From assembly GCF_003217325.1 (NCBI RefSeq), contig NZ_QJTI01000012.1, positions 57,811 through 121,810 of the forward strand: a stretch of 64,000 bases of DNA, given 5' to 3'. This stretch comes from Rhodopseudomonas faecalis (GTDB taxonomy: Bacteria; Pseudomonadota; Alphaproteobacteria; Rhizobiales; Xanthobacteraceae). The position numbers and the translations under genes were made by a program. Of the stretch, positions 8,629 through 18,303 are shown one piece after another. The notes under the pieces are model-generated. The model made no database searches. It saw only the letters and a list, made by a program, of their open reading frames with translations, and was not told where the DNA came from. Numbering within the stretch: the stretch's first letter is position 1; the number at the start of each line of letters is the position of its first letter.

Positions 8629-9990
8629 TCAGCTCAAGGTCAGCTTGCGCCCGAACGGCTGCACATTGAGCGCGTAGGCCTCCGGTACCGCCCAGATCAC
8701 CGGCCAGCGCGGCCGAAACTCGGCCGGGCCTTCAAGGTCGGTCAGCACCACGCCGATATCGGGACGATGCCTGTCAGCCTCGCGCAGCAGCGGCGCGAAG
8801 TCGGTGCCACCACCGCCTGAAAATTCGATCGACCGTAAATTGGCCTTGCCGGGCTCGAACAGCGTCACCTTCCGCACCCGGTCATCGCCGATCACCAACA
8901 CCAGTGCCGCCTCCTGGCGCCGCGTGATCGCTTCGATCTCAGTGGCAAAGCGCTCCATCAGGCGATCATCGACCGAGCCGGAGACATCGACGATCACCGC
9001 CAGCCGTGGCACCGCCTTGCTCGGCGAAAAGCCCGGCTCGAAGGGCAGCCGATGCGAGCCGATCCGGCCCTGATTGGCGATGTAGGACCGGGTCGGCCGC
9101 GACCAGGACACATCGGGCTTACGCGCCAGATCACGCGCCAGCCGGGTGCGCAGCACCTGCTCCCAGGGCGTTCGGCTGCGCGGCAGATCGGCGATCAGCG
9201 AGCGCAGCATCGAAAAATCACCGTCGCCGGCATGGCCGCGCAAAATGCGCTCGCTCCATTCGCGCGCCTGCTCGGCCTCCTGCTCGGGAGCGCCTTGGGC
9301 TTCCTCGTCCGGCACCAGATCGACCGGGGTTTGCGCGCCAAGCTCGCGCACCTGCGCGGCGCGCGGCCCATCCTGGCGCGCGGGCGCCTGGCTCTGGTCG
9401 CCGGCCGCTTGCGGCGCCGCACCGCCCTGTGCGCCATCGGCACTGGCCTCGCCGGACTGACCGCTGCGGCCGCTGTCCTGCTTGCCGTGCTGGTTGTTGT
9501 CCTGACGATCATCGATCGCCCGGTACAGCCGTTCGACGTCCCAGCTCAGCAGCGCGGTTTCAACGTCCTGCTGCAGATTGAGCGCGCGCGCCAACAGCTG
9601 ATCGAGCTGCACCGCCGATTGCGGCAGCGCCAGCCAGCTCAAATGACCGATGGTGGAATTGATGATGGCGTCGGCGCAGACGTTGAACAGTTTGAGATCG
9701 ACGTCGCCGATCAGGCGGCGCAGATCGAGATAGCGCTGCGGATGACGCAGCGCGATGTGCAGCACTTCATGCGCCACCAGCCCGACCTGCTGCTCGAGCG
9801 ATAGCTGCTCGAAGGCCGCGCCGTAGTACAGAGTATGGCCGTCGGTCATCACCGCCGGCGCCTCGCGGTCCGCAGGCAGATCGTGATGATTGACCCACAG
9901 CGCCAGTCCACCAGTGGACGGCGCGCATTCCACCATGCGCTGGATCGCCCGCGTGCCGCGGTGCTCATACAGCGCGCGGCGCTCAAGCAT
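8629..9990 (-). CDS. Metallopeptidase-like/vWA domain protein (DUF2201 type)
   Basis: 453 residues. The N-terminal part carries HEVLH (H74, E75, H78) in VAHEVLHIALRH, a zinc-metallopeptidase signature. The middle (about 160-260) is low-complexity and rich in Q, A and E. The C-terminal part is a von Willebrand A-like fold with the metal-site motif DVSGS. This two-part layout is that of the DUF2201 family. The ATG at 9990 overlaps the AAA+ gene by eight bases. Pairing with a MoxR-like ATPase suggests an ATPase plus vWA chaperone or cofactor-insertion pair. Substrate and site of action are not known. Confidence 0.85.
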   Translation of the reverse strand: MLERRALYEHRGTRAIQRMVECAPSTGGLALWVNHHDLPADREAPAVMTDGHTLYYGAAFEQLSLEQQVGLVAHEVLHIALRHPQRYLDLRRLIGDVDLKLFNVCADAIINSTIGHLSWLALPQSAVQLDQLLARALNLQQDVETALLSWDVERLYRAIDDRQDNNQHGKQDSGRSGQSGEASADGAQGGAAPQAAGDQSQAPARQDGPRAAQVRELGAQTPVDLVPDEEAQGAPEQEAEQAREWSERILRGHAGDGDFSMLRSLIADLPRSRTPWEQVLRTRLARDLARKPDVSWSRPTRSYIANQGRIGSHRLPFEPGFSPSKAVPRLAVIVDVSGSVDDRLMERFATEIEAITRRQEAALVLVIGDDRVRKVTLFEPGKANLRSIEFSGGGGTDFAPLLREADRHRPDIGVVLTDLEGPAEFRPRWPVIWAVPEAYALNVQPFGRKLTLS

Positions 9991-11089
9991 TGGCCAGCTC
10001 CCGGCGCGCGGCGTCGTAGCGATGATAGGACGGGCTGTCGAGGATCGCCGCTTCCAGGCCATTCGACAGCGCGCGTTGCATCAACAGCTCCATCGCCAGC
10101 GTCTGGGTCTCCTTGATCGGCAGCGGCGTCGCGCCGCGAATATCAGGCAGTTGCTCGATGATCTCGAGCGCGCGCGCCACCGTGGTGTGATCAACGCAGG
10201 CCGCGAGCAGGCCATAAGTCATGCCATAGAGACCATCGAGCGTTTTTGGCAGCAGCGCCGCGGTGTCCGGCCCCGGCCGCGCCGCGAGGAGCCGCACCAC
10301 GTCGGCGCCGGCCTGCAATTCGCGCAGCACGCCAAAGAACTCCGCGGCATTGGCGGCGCCGATCCGGCCTTGCACGAACACCCGCTTGGCGCTGTCGGAC
10401 AGGCCGGATTTCAGCACATTGGAGATGTCTTCCCAGCCGCGCGGACTGGCGCCGATCAGATGTTCGGCGGCGAGCTGCGCCTGGGTGTCGTCGAGTTTGT
10501 CGGGCCGCACTTTCAAGTAAGCCATCACTTCTGGCGCGAAGTCATGGGCGAGCGCGTAACTCAGGAAGGCATCGACCACGGTCTGCACATTGAAGTGGAA
10601 CATGCGGTCGGCGAGCGCGGTGCCCATGTCGTGACTGATGGCGCCGTGGAACGAGGCATTGCCGGCCGCGATCACCTGCCAGCCATCAGGCAGCTGGTAG
10701 TTACCAACCCGGCGATCAAGGATCAGCGAATAGGCCGAAATCTGCAGCCGCTGATCGGCCGCGGTCAGCTCATCGAGGAACAGGATGCCGTTCGGCTGAT
10801 CGGGCGAGGGCAGAAATTCCGGCGGGAACCAGACGGTTTTGGCCAGCGCCTCGTCGGCATAGATCGCGCCGCGAATATCGACCGGCTCAATGGTGGTCAG
10901 CCGCAGATCGACCAGCGGCACCTCGAAATGATTGGCGACCTGACGCACGATCGAAGACTTGCCGACGCCGCGCGTGCCCCACAGCATCGAGGCGCGGCGG
11001 CGCAGCACCGGGTCGCTATACTGTTCGATCAGCGCGCTTTTCACGGCGGCGATCGAAATCGGAGGGATGTTCATCGGATTGCTGGACAT
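9983..11089 (-). CDS. MoxR-like AAA+ ATPase
   Basis: 368 residues with Walker A WGTRGVGKSS (about 37-46), Walker B GILFLDEL, and a sensor-1-type segment VIAAGN. This is the AAA_5/MoxR pattern used with vWA partners to load metals or remodel complexes. It starts at 11089, one base into the stop of the upstream membrane protein gene, and ends inside the vWA gene, so the three proteins are translationally coupled. The C-terminal 150 residues are helical and diverge from well-known MoxR members. Confidence 0.88.
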   Translation of the reverse strand: MSSNPMNIPPISIAAVKSALIEQYSDPVLRRRASMLWGTRGVGKSSIVRQVANHFEVPLVDLRLTTIEPVDIRGAIYADEALAKTVWFPPEFLPSPDQPNGILFLDELTAADQRLQISAYSLILDRRVGNYQLPDGWQVIAAGNASFHGAISHDMGTALADRMFHFNVQTVVDAFLSYALAHDFAPEVMAYLKVRPDKLDDTQAQLAAEHLIGASPRGWEDISNVLKSGLSDSAKRVFVQGRIGAANAAEFFGVLRELQAGADVVRLLAARPGPDTAALLPKTLDGLYGMTYGLLAACVDHTTVARALEIIEQLPDIRGATPLPIKETQTLAMELLMQRALSNGLEAAILDSPSYHRYDAARRELANA

Positions 11090-12180
11090 CAGGCATCGCG
11101 CTCGCTGACAGGGGTGGACGCAGGGGAGGTCGGGTCACGGCCGGTCGCAACCGGCACGGCAGCCATCGCCGGCGCCGCCGGCGATCCCAATTGCCAGGCG
11201 TCGGTCTTGAAGCGACGCGGCAAGGGCGGGATTTCCAGCGGCGGCGTGTCGCGCATGCTGAATGCCGCGAACAGCAACAGCGGCGGCGCCCCCATCAGCA
11301 GCAAATTCCAGATCGAATCCTGCGGCATCTCGATCATGGTCAGGCCGCCAGCCAGCGCCATCAGCCCGATAAAGAACAGCAGCGGAATGCCGCGCCGGAA
11401 CGTCACCGCCCAACGCGCGCGCCGCAACGTTTCGTGGAACTGGGACGGCGGCTGCGCCAGCGTGCGCGCCATATGGCCGACCGCCTTCTCCATCTTCATT
11501 TCGAGTTCGCGGCTGCGCTGCGGCTCGCGGCCACGCGCCTTGAGCGTCCCGTTCCAGCCGCCGCGGCTCTTGCGCAGCGGCGACCAACCCCAGCCGATCA
11601 CCGCGAGCAGATCGTCTGGCAGATCGACCGGCCCGGCCACGTCGGGTGTTAGTTCGATCGCGACCGGATAGCCCTTCACGGTATCGGCCTTGAGCACCAC
11701 CTGGATGCCGGCCACAGTCGCGACGCCGCGGGTCAACTCCAGCATCGGCGGCTCGCGACTGTCCGGATTGGTGAGCTGATAGCTGAACGCGACATCGACG
11801 CCCTCGATCGATCGGAATTGCCGCTGCGGCGCGATGCTCTCGATCTTGGTGAGTAGCGCATCGGGGTCGTCGCCATCGACCTGCAGCGTCGCGGCGAGGC
11901 CATGGTCGAGCGTCACCGTTCTGATCAGGCGAAATTGCTTGCCACGTGTATTTTCGAGGGTCAGCACTTCCTGAGCGCTGCCCGATGTAACACCGAGCGT
12001 GCTGTGCTCGACCGGCTTGAAACACAGCCGCCGTTCGCTGCGATTGCTGGCTTCAAGATCAGCCTGACGGCCACGGCGGGTGAACGGGGCAATCAGGCTG
12101 AGGATTTCATGATGCGTCAACGGGTGCACCGCGGCATCGCGTGACGATCCGGCAAAGTAGGCTGCGAGATGGTCCGGCAT
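11089..12180 (-). CDS. Membrane protein of the AAA+/vWA operon, unknown function
   Basis: 363 residues, first gene of the three-gene unit. The first 250 residues are soluble, of mixed alpha/beta character, with no motif that I recognise. Two hydrophobic helices follow (about 264-283 and 290-309) and then a proline-rich cytoplasmic or periplasmic tail. There is no signal peptide, so the large domain is probably cytoplasmic, where it could meet the ATPase. Its stop overlaps the ATPase start by one base. It may be the membrane platform or target of the ATPase/vWA pair; that is inference from position. Confidence 0.7.
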   Translation of the reverse strand: MPDHLAAYFAGSSRDAAVHPLTHHEILSLIAPFTRRGRQADLEASNRSERRLCFKPVEHSTLGVTSGSAQEVLTLENTRGKQFRLIRTVTLDHGLAATLQVDGDDPDALLTKIESIAPQRQFRSIEGVDVAFSYQLTNPDSREPPMLELTRGVATVAGIQVVLKADTVKGYPVAIELTPDVAGPVDLPDDLLAVIGWGWSPLRKSRGGWNGTLKARGREPQRSRELEMKMEKAVGHMARTLAQPPSQFHETLRRARWAVTFRRGIPLLFFIGLMALAGGLTMIEMPQDSIWNLLLMGAPPLLLFAAFSMRDTPPLEIPPLPRRFKTDAWQLGSPAAPAMAAVPVATGRDPTSPASTPVSERDA

Positions 12181-12268
12181 TCCGAATCAACACCCTCCGT
12201 TGTTCGAGCGCGGTCCGCAGTTTACGCCGCCTGGCGCGCGGCGCGTTCGTGTCTGGCTCACATTTGCG

Positions 12269-13246
12269 TCATTCCGCCGCGCTCACCGTCACCTCCGGCG
12301 CGGCCAGCCCCGCCTGGAACTGGTCGTAGGAACGAGTCACAACCTCCAGCATTTCAAAATGCGGGAACGCGCCGGACTTGAGCACGCTGATCTGCCAGTT
12401 CGGCCGCGACGCGACCCGGCTCTTGTGGCGATAATCGATGAAGTCACCGCGCACGCCATGGACCATCCACACCGGCAACGTCAGCCCTTCATAAAGCCGC
12501 AGTATATCCGTGCTGAACAGATAGCCGGCGACGAAGTGATAGGGCGCATGACGCGCGCCGTGCTGATGGGTGGTCTGGTAGCAGTAGTCGAGCAACGGCT
12601 CGTCGATCTGCTTGGCGCCCCAGGCCTTCTCCAGGAACTTGCGCATCACCGGCCGCGTGGTGAGCAGCCCGAACAGCTGCCGATCCCACAGCGGGAAATA
12701 CAGGGCATCGAGCAGCCAGCCGCGGCCGAGCGTGCCCGGCGTGCGTGCATCGCGCGGCTTGCCTTCAAAGCCGGTCGGGCTGATGAAGCCGAGCGTGCGG
12801 AATACCTCCGGCCGTTCGTTCGCGGCGCGTGCCGCAAATTCGCTGGCCAGCGACAGCGCCACCACATCGACCGGCGCGCCATCGTGTAATTCGCGAATCC
12901 GCTCGATCACCTCGTGCAGCGCGTCGGTCATCATCCGGGCGGTATAGTTCTGACTGCCGCGCTCCGACTGGCCGAAGCCCGGCAGATCGACAGCATAGAC
13001 CCGGCGCGAGCGCGCATAGTGATCATAGAGCGGCTTGACCTCGAACGCCGAGGCCGCGGCATTGACGCTATGAACCAACAGCAGCGGCGGGCCACTCTGC
13101 TCAGGGCCCGCGGCATAGATCGCGATCCGGCCCGCCACGCTGATGATGTCGGTGCGTTGGCCACCGACCGGATTGGCCAGCACGGCGCGGGAACGCTCAC
13201 TGCGCGACCCGGCATGGCCCAGAGTTTTCGCACTTGCAGTCACCAT
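12269..13246 (-). CDS. Alpha/beta hydrolase
   Basis: 325 residues of the alpha/beta hydrolase fold. The strand LLLVHSVNAAASAF with the oxyanion region, VDLPGFGQSER, and the nucleophile elbow ALSLAS are all visible. The elbow departs from the usual GxSxG, having Ala at both small positions. The catalytic His is probable in GAFPHFE. The ATG at 13246 is supported by ggagagg upstream, whereas a longer frame adds 14 residues. It resembles haloalkane dehalogenase/epoxide hydrolase-like proteins only in general. The substrate is unknown. Confidence 0.82.
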   Translation of the reverse strand: MVTASAKTLGHAGSRSERSRAVLANPVGGQRTDIISVAGRIAIYAAGPEQSGPPLLLVHSVNAAASAFEVKPLYDHYARSRRVYAVDLPGFGQSERGSQNYTARMMTDALHEVIERIRELHDGAPVDVVALSLASEFAARAANERPEVFRTLGFISPTGFEGKPRDARTPGTLGRGWLLDALYFPLWDRQLFGLLTTRPVMRKFLEKAWGAKQIDEPLLDYCYQTTHQHGARHAPYHFVAGYLFSTDILRLYEGLTLPVWMVHGVRGDFIDYRHKSRVASRPNWQISVLKSGAFPHFEMLEVVTRSYDQFQAGLAAPEVTVSAAE

Positions 13247-13551
13247 CGTCTCACCTCTCCAGCCGAAACTAATTGCTTCCCAAAGCAATCATGCAGCCGG
13301 CTAACGGTTCCCGATGAGTGTGAGAAGAATTTTTGCTATTCGCGCTTTTGGTATCGGCGTAGCGCGCCGCCGCGCGCAATGGTCGCACAGTGTCAGCACG
13401 GCACGACAATCACCGCATCGAGCCGTCAACGGCAATGGACATCAGCTCGTTGATGGCCGCTCGTGTTGAAGACTGAGCTAAATCGAAGACGTGGATGGCC
13501 GGCACGTCACCCGTTCATGACGAATGAGATCGTAGCAAATTACCGCGGACT
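13247..13551. other. Intergenic stretch with a decayed repeat copy
   Basis: No gene seen. Positions 13485-13522 hold gaagacgtggatggccgg followed by a damaged right arm and ttcatgacg, a degenerate copy of the dispersed double palindrome. The rest shows nothing recognisable. Confidence 0.5.
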
Positions 13552-14187
13552 TTAGCCGCGCAGCGCAAGACCGGTTGCGGCTTCCAGCTCGGTGATCGCC
13601 TGGGCGGCACCGGTCACCTTGATGGTGGTCATGCCCATGGCGCGCGCCGGCTTGAGGTTGACGCCGATGTCGTCGAGATAGACGCAAGCCGCAGGGTCAA
13701 CGCCGAGCGCTTCCACCATCAACTGGTAGATGCGCGGGTCCGGTTTGCGCAGCCCGATCTTGGCGGACTCGATCACATGATCGAACAGCGCCATCACCTC
13801 GGCGACGTAGAAGGTGCGCCCGGCGATGCTACCGGTGGCGTTGGACGGCAGATTGTTGGTGATGCAGCCGGTCTTGAACACCTGCGCGACCCGCTTCAGC
13901 GCTTCCACCATCTCGGGCCGCAGATCACCGGCGATCAGCGGCAGCACGTCGCGGCCGCGCACCGCGGCGCCGAGCGCCGCCGACTCCTTGGCGAACAATT
14001 CGTCGAACGTGTCGAGATCGATCTCGGCGCGCTCGAACTTCGCCCAGGCATTGTCGAGATGATTGGCGGCGTTGGTGCGGCGGATGATGTCGGCGGGCAG
14101 GCCGCGCTCGGCCTCGAACCGCGCGAACGCCTCGAACGGCGAGCTGGTCAGCACGCCGCCGAAATCGAAGATCACCGCCTCGAGCAT
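13552..14187 (-). CDS. HAD-superfamily hydrolase
   Basis: 211 residues. Motif I is FDFGGVL, with Asp as nucleophile but Gly in the place of the second Asp. Motif IV is CVYLDDIGVNLKPARAMG. The helical cap inserted after residue 15 marks subfamily IA. The Phe-Gly-Gly form of motif I and the ending MTTIKVT resemble the phosphatase domain of ACAD10/epoxide-hydrolase-type HADs, often phosphatases of small organic phosphates. The ATG at 14187 places motif I near the N-terminus as usual. It is followed on the same strand by the hydrolase gene about 300 bases on, so probably independent. Confidence 0.85.
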   Translation of the reverse strand: MLEAVIFDFGGVLTSSPFEAFARFEAERGLPADIIRRTNAANHLDNAWAKFERAEIDLDTFDELFAKESAALGAAVRGRDVLPLIAGDLRPEMVEALKRVAQVFKTGCITNNLPSNATGSIAGRTFYVAEVMALFDHVIESAKIGLRKPDPRIYQLMVEALGVDPAACVYLDDIGVNLKPARAMGMTTIKVTGAAQAITELEAATGLALRG

Positions 14188-14277
14188 CGCTTCCCCATAT
14201 CGCAGGCCGTCACGGCACTGGTCGTTGTCGACCAGCGCTAACATGACGACCGGCGCGCGGCCAGCGCCGCGACGGGA

Positions 14278-16614
14278 TCAGCGCGCCGGCTTGCCGGGGC
14301 CTTTTTCCGCGGCGCGGGCGAACGCTTCCGCAAAGGCGTTGCTGCTCGGCTTGGATTGGCTTTTCGGCGCCGCCGAGCGCATCGGGCCGCGCGGCGCCTG
14401 CGCGCTGCGATCAGGCTTGCGCTCGCTCTTGCCGACTTCGTCATCGAGCCGCAGCGTCAGGCCGATGCGCTTGCGCGGCACGTCGACCTCCAGCACCTTG
14501 ACCTTGACGATGTCGCCCGGCTTCACCACCTCGCGCGGGTCCTTGATGAAGCTGCGCGACATCGCCGAGATGTGCACCAGACCGTCCTGATGCACGCCGA
14601 TATCGACGAACGCACCGAACGCGGCGACGTTGGTGACCGTGCCTTCCAGCACCATGCCGACCTTGAGGTCGTTCAGGGTCTCGACGCCTTCCTTGAACAC
14701 CGCGGCCTTGAACGCCGGACGCGGGTCGCGGCCCGGCTTTTCCAATTCGCGCAAAATGTCGGTGACGGTCGGCAGACCGAAATGGTCATCGACAAAATCC
14801 TTCGGCTTGACCTGGCGCAGCGCCTCGCCATTGCCGATCAGCGCCTTGATGTCGCTCTTGGTCGCTTCCAGAATCCGCCGCACCACCGGATAGGCTTCCG
14901 GATGCACGCCCGAGGCATCGAGCGGGTCCTTGCCATTGGGAATGCGCAAAAAGCCGGCGCACTGCTCGAACGCCTTCGGGCCAAGCCGCGGCACCTTCTT
15001 CAGTTCGGCGCGGGTTTCAAACGGACCATTGGCATCGCGATGCTGCACGATGCTCTGCGCCAGCCCTGGACCGATGCCCGACACCCGCGCCAGCAGCGGC
15101 GCGGACGCGGTGTTGGCATCGACGCCGACCGCGTTCACGCAGTCTTCCACCACCGCATCGAGCGAGCGCGACAGCTTGGCTTCGCTGAGATCGTGCTGAT
15201 ACTGACCAACGCCGATCGATTTCGGATCGATCTTCACCAGCTCGGCGAGCGGGTCCTGCAGGCGCCGCGCGATCGACACTGCGCCGCGCAGCGTGACGTC
15301 GAGATCGGGCAATTCTTCCGACGCGAACGCCGAGGCCGAGTACACCGACGCGCCGGCTTCCGACACCACGATCTTGGTCATCTTCAATTCGGGTAGCAGC
15401 TTGACGAGTTCGGTCGCAAGCTTGTCGGTCTCGCGCGAAGCGGTGCCGTTGCCGATCGCGATCAGTTCGACGCGGTGCTCGCGCGCCAGCTTGCCGAGAA
15501 TGGCGAGCGCTTCGTCCCAGCGGCGCTGCGGCTCGTGCGGATAGATCGCCGTGGTGGCGACCACCTTGCCGGTGGCATCAACCACCGCGACCTTGACGCC
15601 GGTGCGATAGCCGGGATCGAGCCCCATGGTGGCGCGGGTGCCGGCCGGGGCAGCAAGTAGCAGGTCGCGCAGATTGGCGGCGAACACCTGCACCGCTTCC
15701 TGCTCGGCCGCGGCCCACAGCCGCATGCGCAGGTCGATATTGAGATGCACCTGGATCTTGGTACGCCATGCCCAGCGCACGGTGTCGATCAGCCAGCGAT
15801 CAGCAGGGCGGCCATGATCAGCAACCGAGAAACGGTTCATGATCTGCAATTCGAATGAGCCGAGCGGCGCCGGCACGACGCCGGGCACCACCGGCTCGGG
15901 CTGGATCTGCAGATCGAGTATTTCTTCCTTTTCGCCGCGGAACATCGCCAGGATGCGATGCGACGGCAGCTTGGTGAGCGGTTCGCTGAAATCGAAGTAA
16001 TCAGCAAACTTCGCGCCCTGGTCCTTCTTGCCGTCGCGTAGTTTCGCGGTCATCACGCCGCTCGACCACATGCGCTCACGCAGCGCGCCGATCAGGTCGG
16101 CGTCTTCGGCGAAGCGCTCCACCAGAATGGCGCGGGCGCCGTCGAGCGCGGCCGCAGCATCGGCGACCTGCTTGTCGGGATTGATGTAGGACGCGGCTGC
16201 CGCCTGCGGGTCCTGCTGCGGATCGCCGAGCAACAGATTGGCGAGCGGCTCAAGGCCGGCTTCGCGCGCGATCTCGGCCTTGGTGCGGCGCTTCGGCTTA
16301 TAGGGCAGATAGATGTCTTCGAGCCGGCCCTTGCTGTCGGCGGCGAGAATGGCGGCTTCGAGCGCATCGTCGAGCTTGCCTTGCTCGCGGATCGAATTCA
16401 GCACCGCGGCGCGGCGGTCTTCCAATTCGCGCAGATAGGTCAGCCGCTCCTGCAGCGTGCGCAGCTGCGCGTCGTCGAGCGCTCCGGTCGCTTCCTTACG
16501 ATAGCGCGCCACGAACGGCACGGTGGCGCCGCCGTCCAGCAGCTCGACCGCCGCCGCGACCTGCTGCTCGCGTACGCCGAGTTCCTCAGCAATCCGTTGA
16601 TTGATGTTGGCCAT
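14278..16614 (-). CDS. tex: Tex-family RNA-binding transcription accessory protein
   Basis: 778 residues, the usual Tex/YhgF length. The order is an N-terminal helical region, a YqgF/RNase H-like domain (about 320-450, starting [18 protein letters not shown]), helix-hairpin-helix units ([20 protein letters not shown]) and an S1 domain ([20 protein letters not shown]). A basic low-complexity tail ends the protein. Tex binds nucleic acids and affects transcription of stress or virulence genes in other bacteria. The gene is single and followed by the HAD gene after about 90 bases. Confidence 0.95.
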   Translation of the reverse strand: MANINQRIAEELGVREQQVAAAVELLDGGATVPFVARYRKEATGALDDAQLRTLQERLTYLRELEDRRAAVLNSIREQGKLDDALEAAILAADSKGRLEDIYLPYKPKRRTKAEIAREAGLEPLANLLLGDPQQDPQAAAASYINPDKQVADAAAALDGARAILVERFAEDADLIGALRERMWSSGVMTAKLRDGKKDQGAKFADYFDFSEPLTKLPSHRILAMFRGEKEEILDLQIQPEPVVPGVVPAPLGSFELQIMNRFSVADHGRPADRWLIDTVRWAWRTKIQVHLNIDLRMRLWAAAEQEAVQVFAANLRDLLLAAPAGTRATMGLDPGYRTGVKVAVVDATGKVVATTAIYPHEPQRRWDEALAILGKLAREHRVELIAIGNGTASRETDKLATELVKLLPELKMTKIVVSEAGASVYSASAFASEELPDLDVTLRGAVSIARRLQDPLAELVKIDPKSIGVGQYQHDLSEAKLSRSLDAVVEDCVNAVGVDANTASAPLLARVSGIGPGLAQSIVQHRDANGPFETRAELKKVPRLGPKAFEQCAGFLRIPNGKDPLDASGVHPEAYPVVRRILEATKSDIKALIGNGEALRQVKPKDFVDDHFGLPTVTDILRELEKPGRDPRPAFKAAVFKEGVETLNDLKVGMVLEGTVTNVAAFGAFVDIGVHQDGLVHISAMSRSFIKDPREVVKPGDIVKVKVLEVDVPRKRIGLTLRLDDEVGKSERKPDRSAQAPRGPMRSAAPKSQSKPSSNAFAEAFARAAEKGPGKPAR

Positions 16615-16852
16615 GGATGCCTTTCCTCGACTGGTTGCCGTTGGCTGCGAATAGGGGGAGACGCTTATGGACCGAGGGCGCCAATGGCATCAAGCCCAAC
16701 GCGGCACCACAAGCCGCACTGTGGACGACCCGGTGCACACCGCAACATCTGGTGGGTCACCGTCCCGACACACGCCATGCGCACGGGTGGGCACGATAAC
16801 GCTGGATCATCGCGGATGAAGTGCTAAACCGGCGCTCTTTTTTCTTGGGGCG

Positions 16853-18109
16853 ATGATGACAGCTTGCGGACTTGATTTTGGAACATCCAACACCACGCTC
16901 GGCACGGGCGAGGGTGGAACACCCGTGCTGGTCACGCTGGAAGGCGAGCATCGCACCATTCCGAGCGCGATCTTTTTCGGCGCGGATGGCCATGTCGTTA
17001 TCGGTCGCAACGCCATGCAAGCCTATGTCGAGGGCGTACCCGGCCGGCTGATGCGCAGCCTGAAGTCGGTGCTCGGCACCGCCTTGATCGACGAGACCAC
17101 AAGGGTCGGCCGCGAGCGCCGCGGCTTTCGCGATGTGATCGCCGCTTATCTCAGCGCCATCAAGCGCCGCGCCGAAGCGGCCACCGGCCGCGAATTCACC
17201 AAGCTGGTCCATGGCCGCCCCGTGCATTTTGTCGATGGCTCGCCGGAAGCCAATCGCCGCGCCGAAACCACGCTGCGCGAGATCGCCAGCGAACTCGGCT
17301 TCACCGACGTGACCTTTCAGTTCGAGCCGATCGCCGCGGCGCTCGATTACGAACGCGACGTGACCAGCGAACAGATCGCACTGATCGCCGATATCGGCGG
17401 CGGCACTTCGGACTTTTCGATCGTGCGGCTGGGCGCCGGCCGGCAGAACCGCGCCGACCGCGAGGACGATATTCTCGCCAATGACGGCATCCGGATCGGC
17501 GGCACTGATTTCGATCGCCAGCTCAGCCTGTGCGCGGTGATGCCGCTGCTCGGCTATCGCAGCCCGATGCTGCGCGCCGGGCTCGACGTGCCGTCGCGTT
17601 ATTATCACGAGCTCGCCACCTGGTCGGAAATCAACCGGCTGTATGACGCCAAGGTGCTTGGCGAATTGCGCCAGGTGCGGCGCGAGGCCGCGCATCCCGA
17701 ACTACTCGACCGGCTGATCCGGGTGATCGATGAGCAGCGCGGTCATACCCTGGCGATGGATGTCGAAGCCGCCAAGATCGCGCTGACCGAGAAGCCGCGC
17801 TCAGCGGTGCCGATGTCATGGATCGAGCCTGATCTGGCGGTCAAGGTCAGCGGCGCTGAGCTTGCCAAACACACAAGGCTGCTGGCTGATCGCGTCGCCG
17901 GACGGATCAAGCTGTGTCTGCGCCATGCGCAATTGCAGGCCGAAGCGATCGATGCGGTGATGCTGACCGGCGGCTCGATCCGGCTTACCCATCTGCGCAA
18001 GGCGATCACGCAGGCGCTGCCCAATGCGCGCGTTGTCGAGGGCGACATCTTTGGCGCGGTCGGCAAGGGCTTGGCGCTGGAAGCGGCGCGTCGCTACGGC
18101 CCAGCCTGA
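16853..18109 (+). CDS. YegD-like Hsp70 family protein (nucleotide-binding domain only)
   Basis: 418 residues. The phosphate-1 motif GLDFGTSNTTLG, phosphate-2 motif IADIGGGTSDFSIV and adenosine motif VMLTGGSIRLTHLRKAI of the actin/Hsp70 fold are all present. The substrate-binding beta domain of DnaK is absent, as in E. coli YegD. Role unknown; it could be an ATPase acting with other partners. Two adjacent ATGs (16853, 16856) fit the site cttgggg just upstream. A clear terminator follows the gene. Confidence 0.88.
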   Translation: MMTACGLDFGTSNTTLGTGEGGTPVLVTLEGEHRTIPSAIFFGADGHVVIGRNAMQAYVEGVPGRLMRSLKSVLGTALIDETTRVGRERRGFRDVIAAYLSAIKRRAEAATGREFTKLVHGRPVHFVDGSPEANRRAETTLREIASELGFTDVTFQFEPIAAALDYERDVTSEQIALIADIGGGTSDFSIVRLGAGRQNRADREDDILANDGIRIGGTDFDRQLSLCAVMPLLGYRSPMLRAGLDVPSRYYHELATWSEINRLYDAKVLGELRQVRREAAHPELLDRLIRVIDEQRGHTLAMDVEAAKIALTEKPRSAVPMSWIEPDLAVKVSGAELAKHTRLLADRVAGRIKLCLRHAQLQAEAIDAVMLTGGSIRLTHLRKAITQALPNARVVEGDIFGAVGKGLALEAARRYGPA

Positions 18110-18132
18110 ATTCGGCTTCGCCGCAAATAACA

Positions 18133-18173
18133 AACCCCGGCGGCCCGATCATCATTCGTGCCGCCGGGGTTTT
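18133..18173 (+). terminator. Rho-independent terminator after the Hsp70-like gene
   Basis: aaccccggcggc and gccgccggggtt form a 12-bp perfect stem with a 15-base loop, followed by tttt. Confidence 0.85.
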
Positions 18174-18196
18174 GCCGTTTCAATCGGACCAAGACC

Positions 18197-18281
18197 CGTC
18201 ATGCCCGCGCTTGTCGCGGGCATCGACGTCTTGAAAACGCCGGATCAGAAACGGCAATGGCCGGGACGAGCCCGGCCATCG
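18197..18281. repeat. Dispersed double-palindrome repeat (copy 4)
   Basis: Left hairpin gcccgcgcttgtcgcgggc and right hairpin ggccgggacgagcccggcc, joined by gacgtcttgaaaa. It lies between convergent genes. Confidence 0.85.
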
Positions 18282-18303
18282 CGCACAAGTTGATTAGTAT
18301 CAG

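Noticed and set aside
9890..11671. 593-codon + strand open frame across the vWA and AAA+ genes
   Set aside because: Overlaps two real genes and has no recognisable domain.
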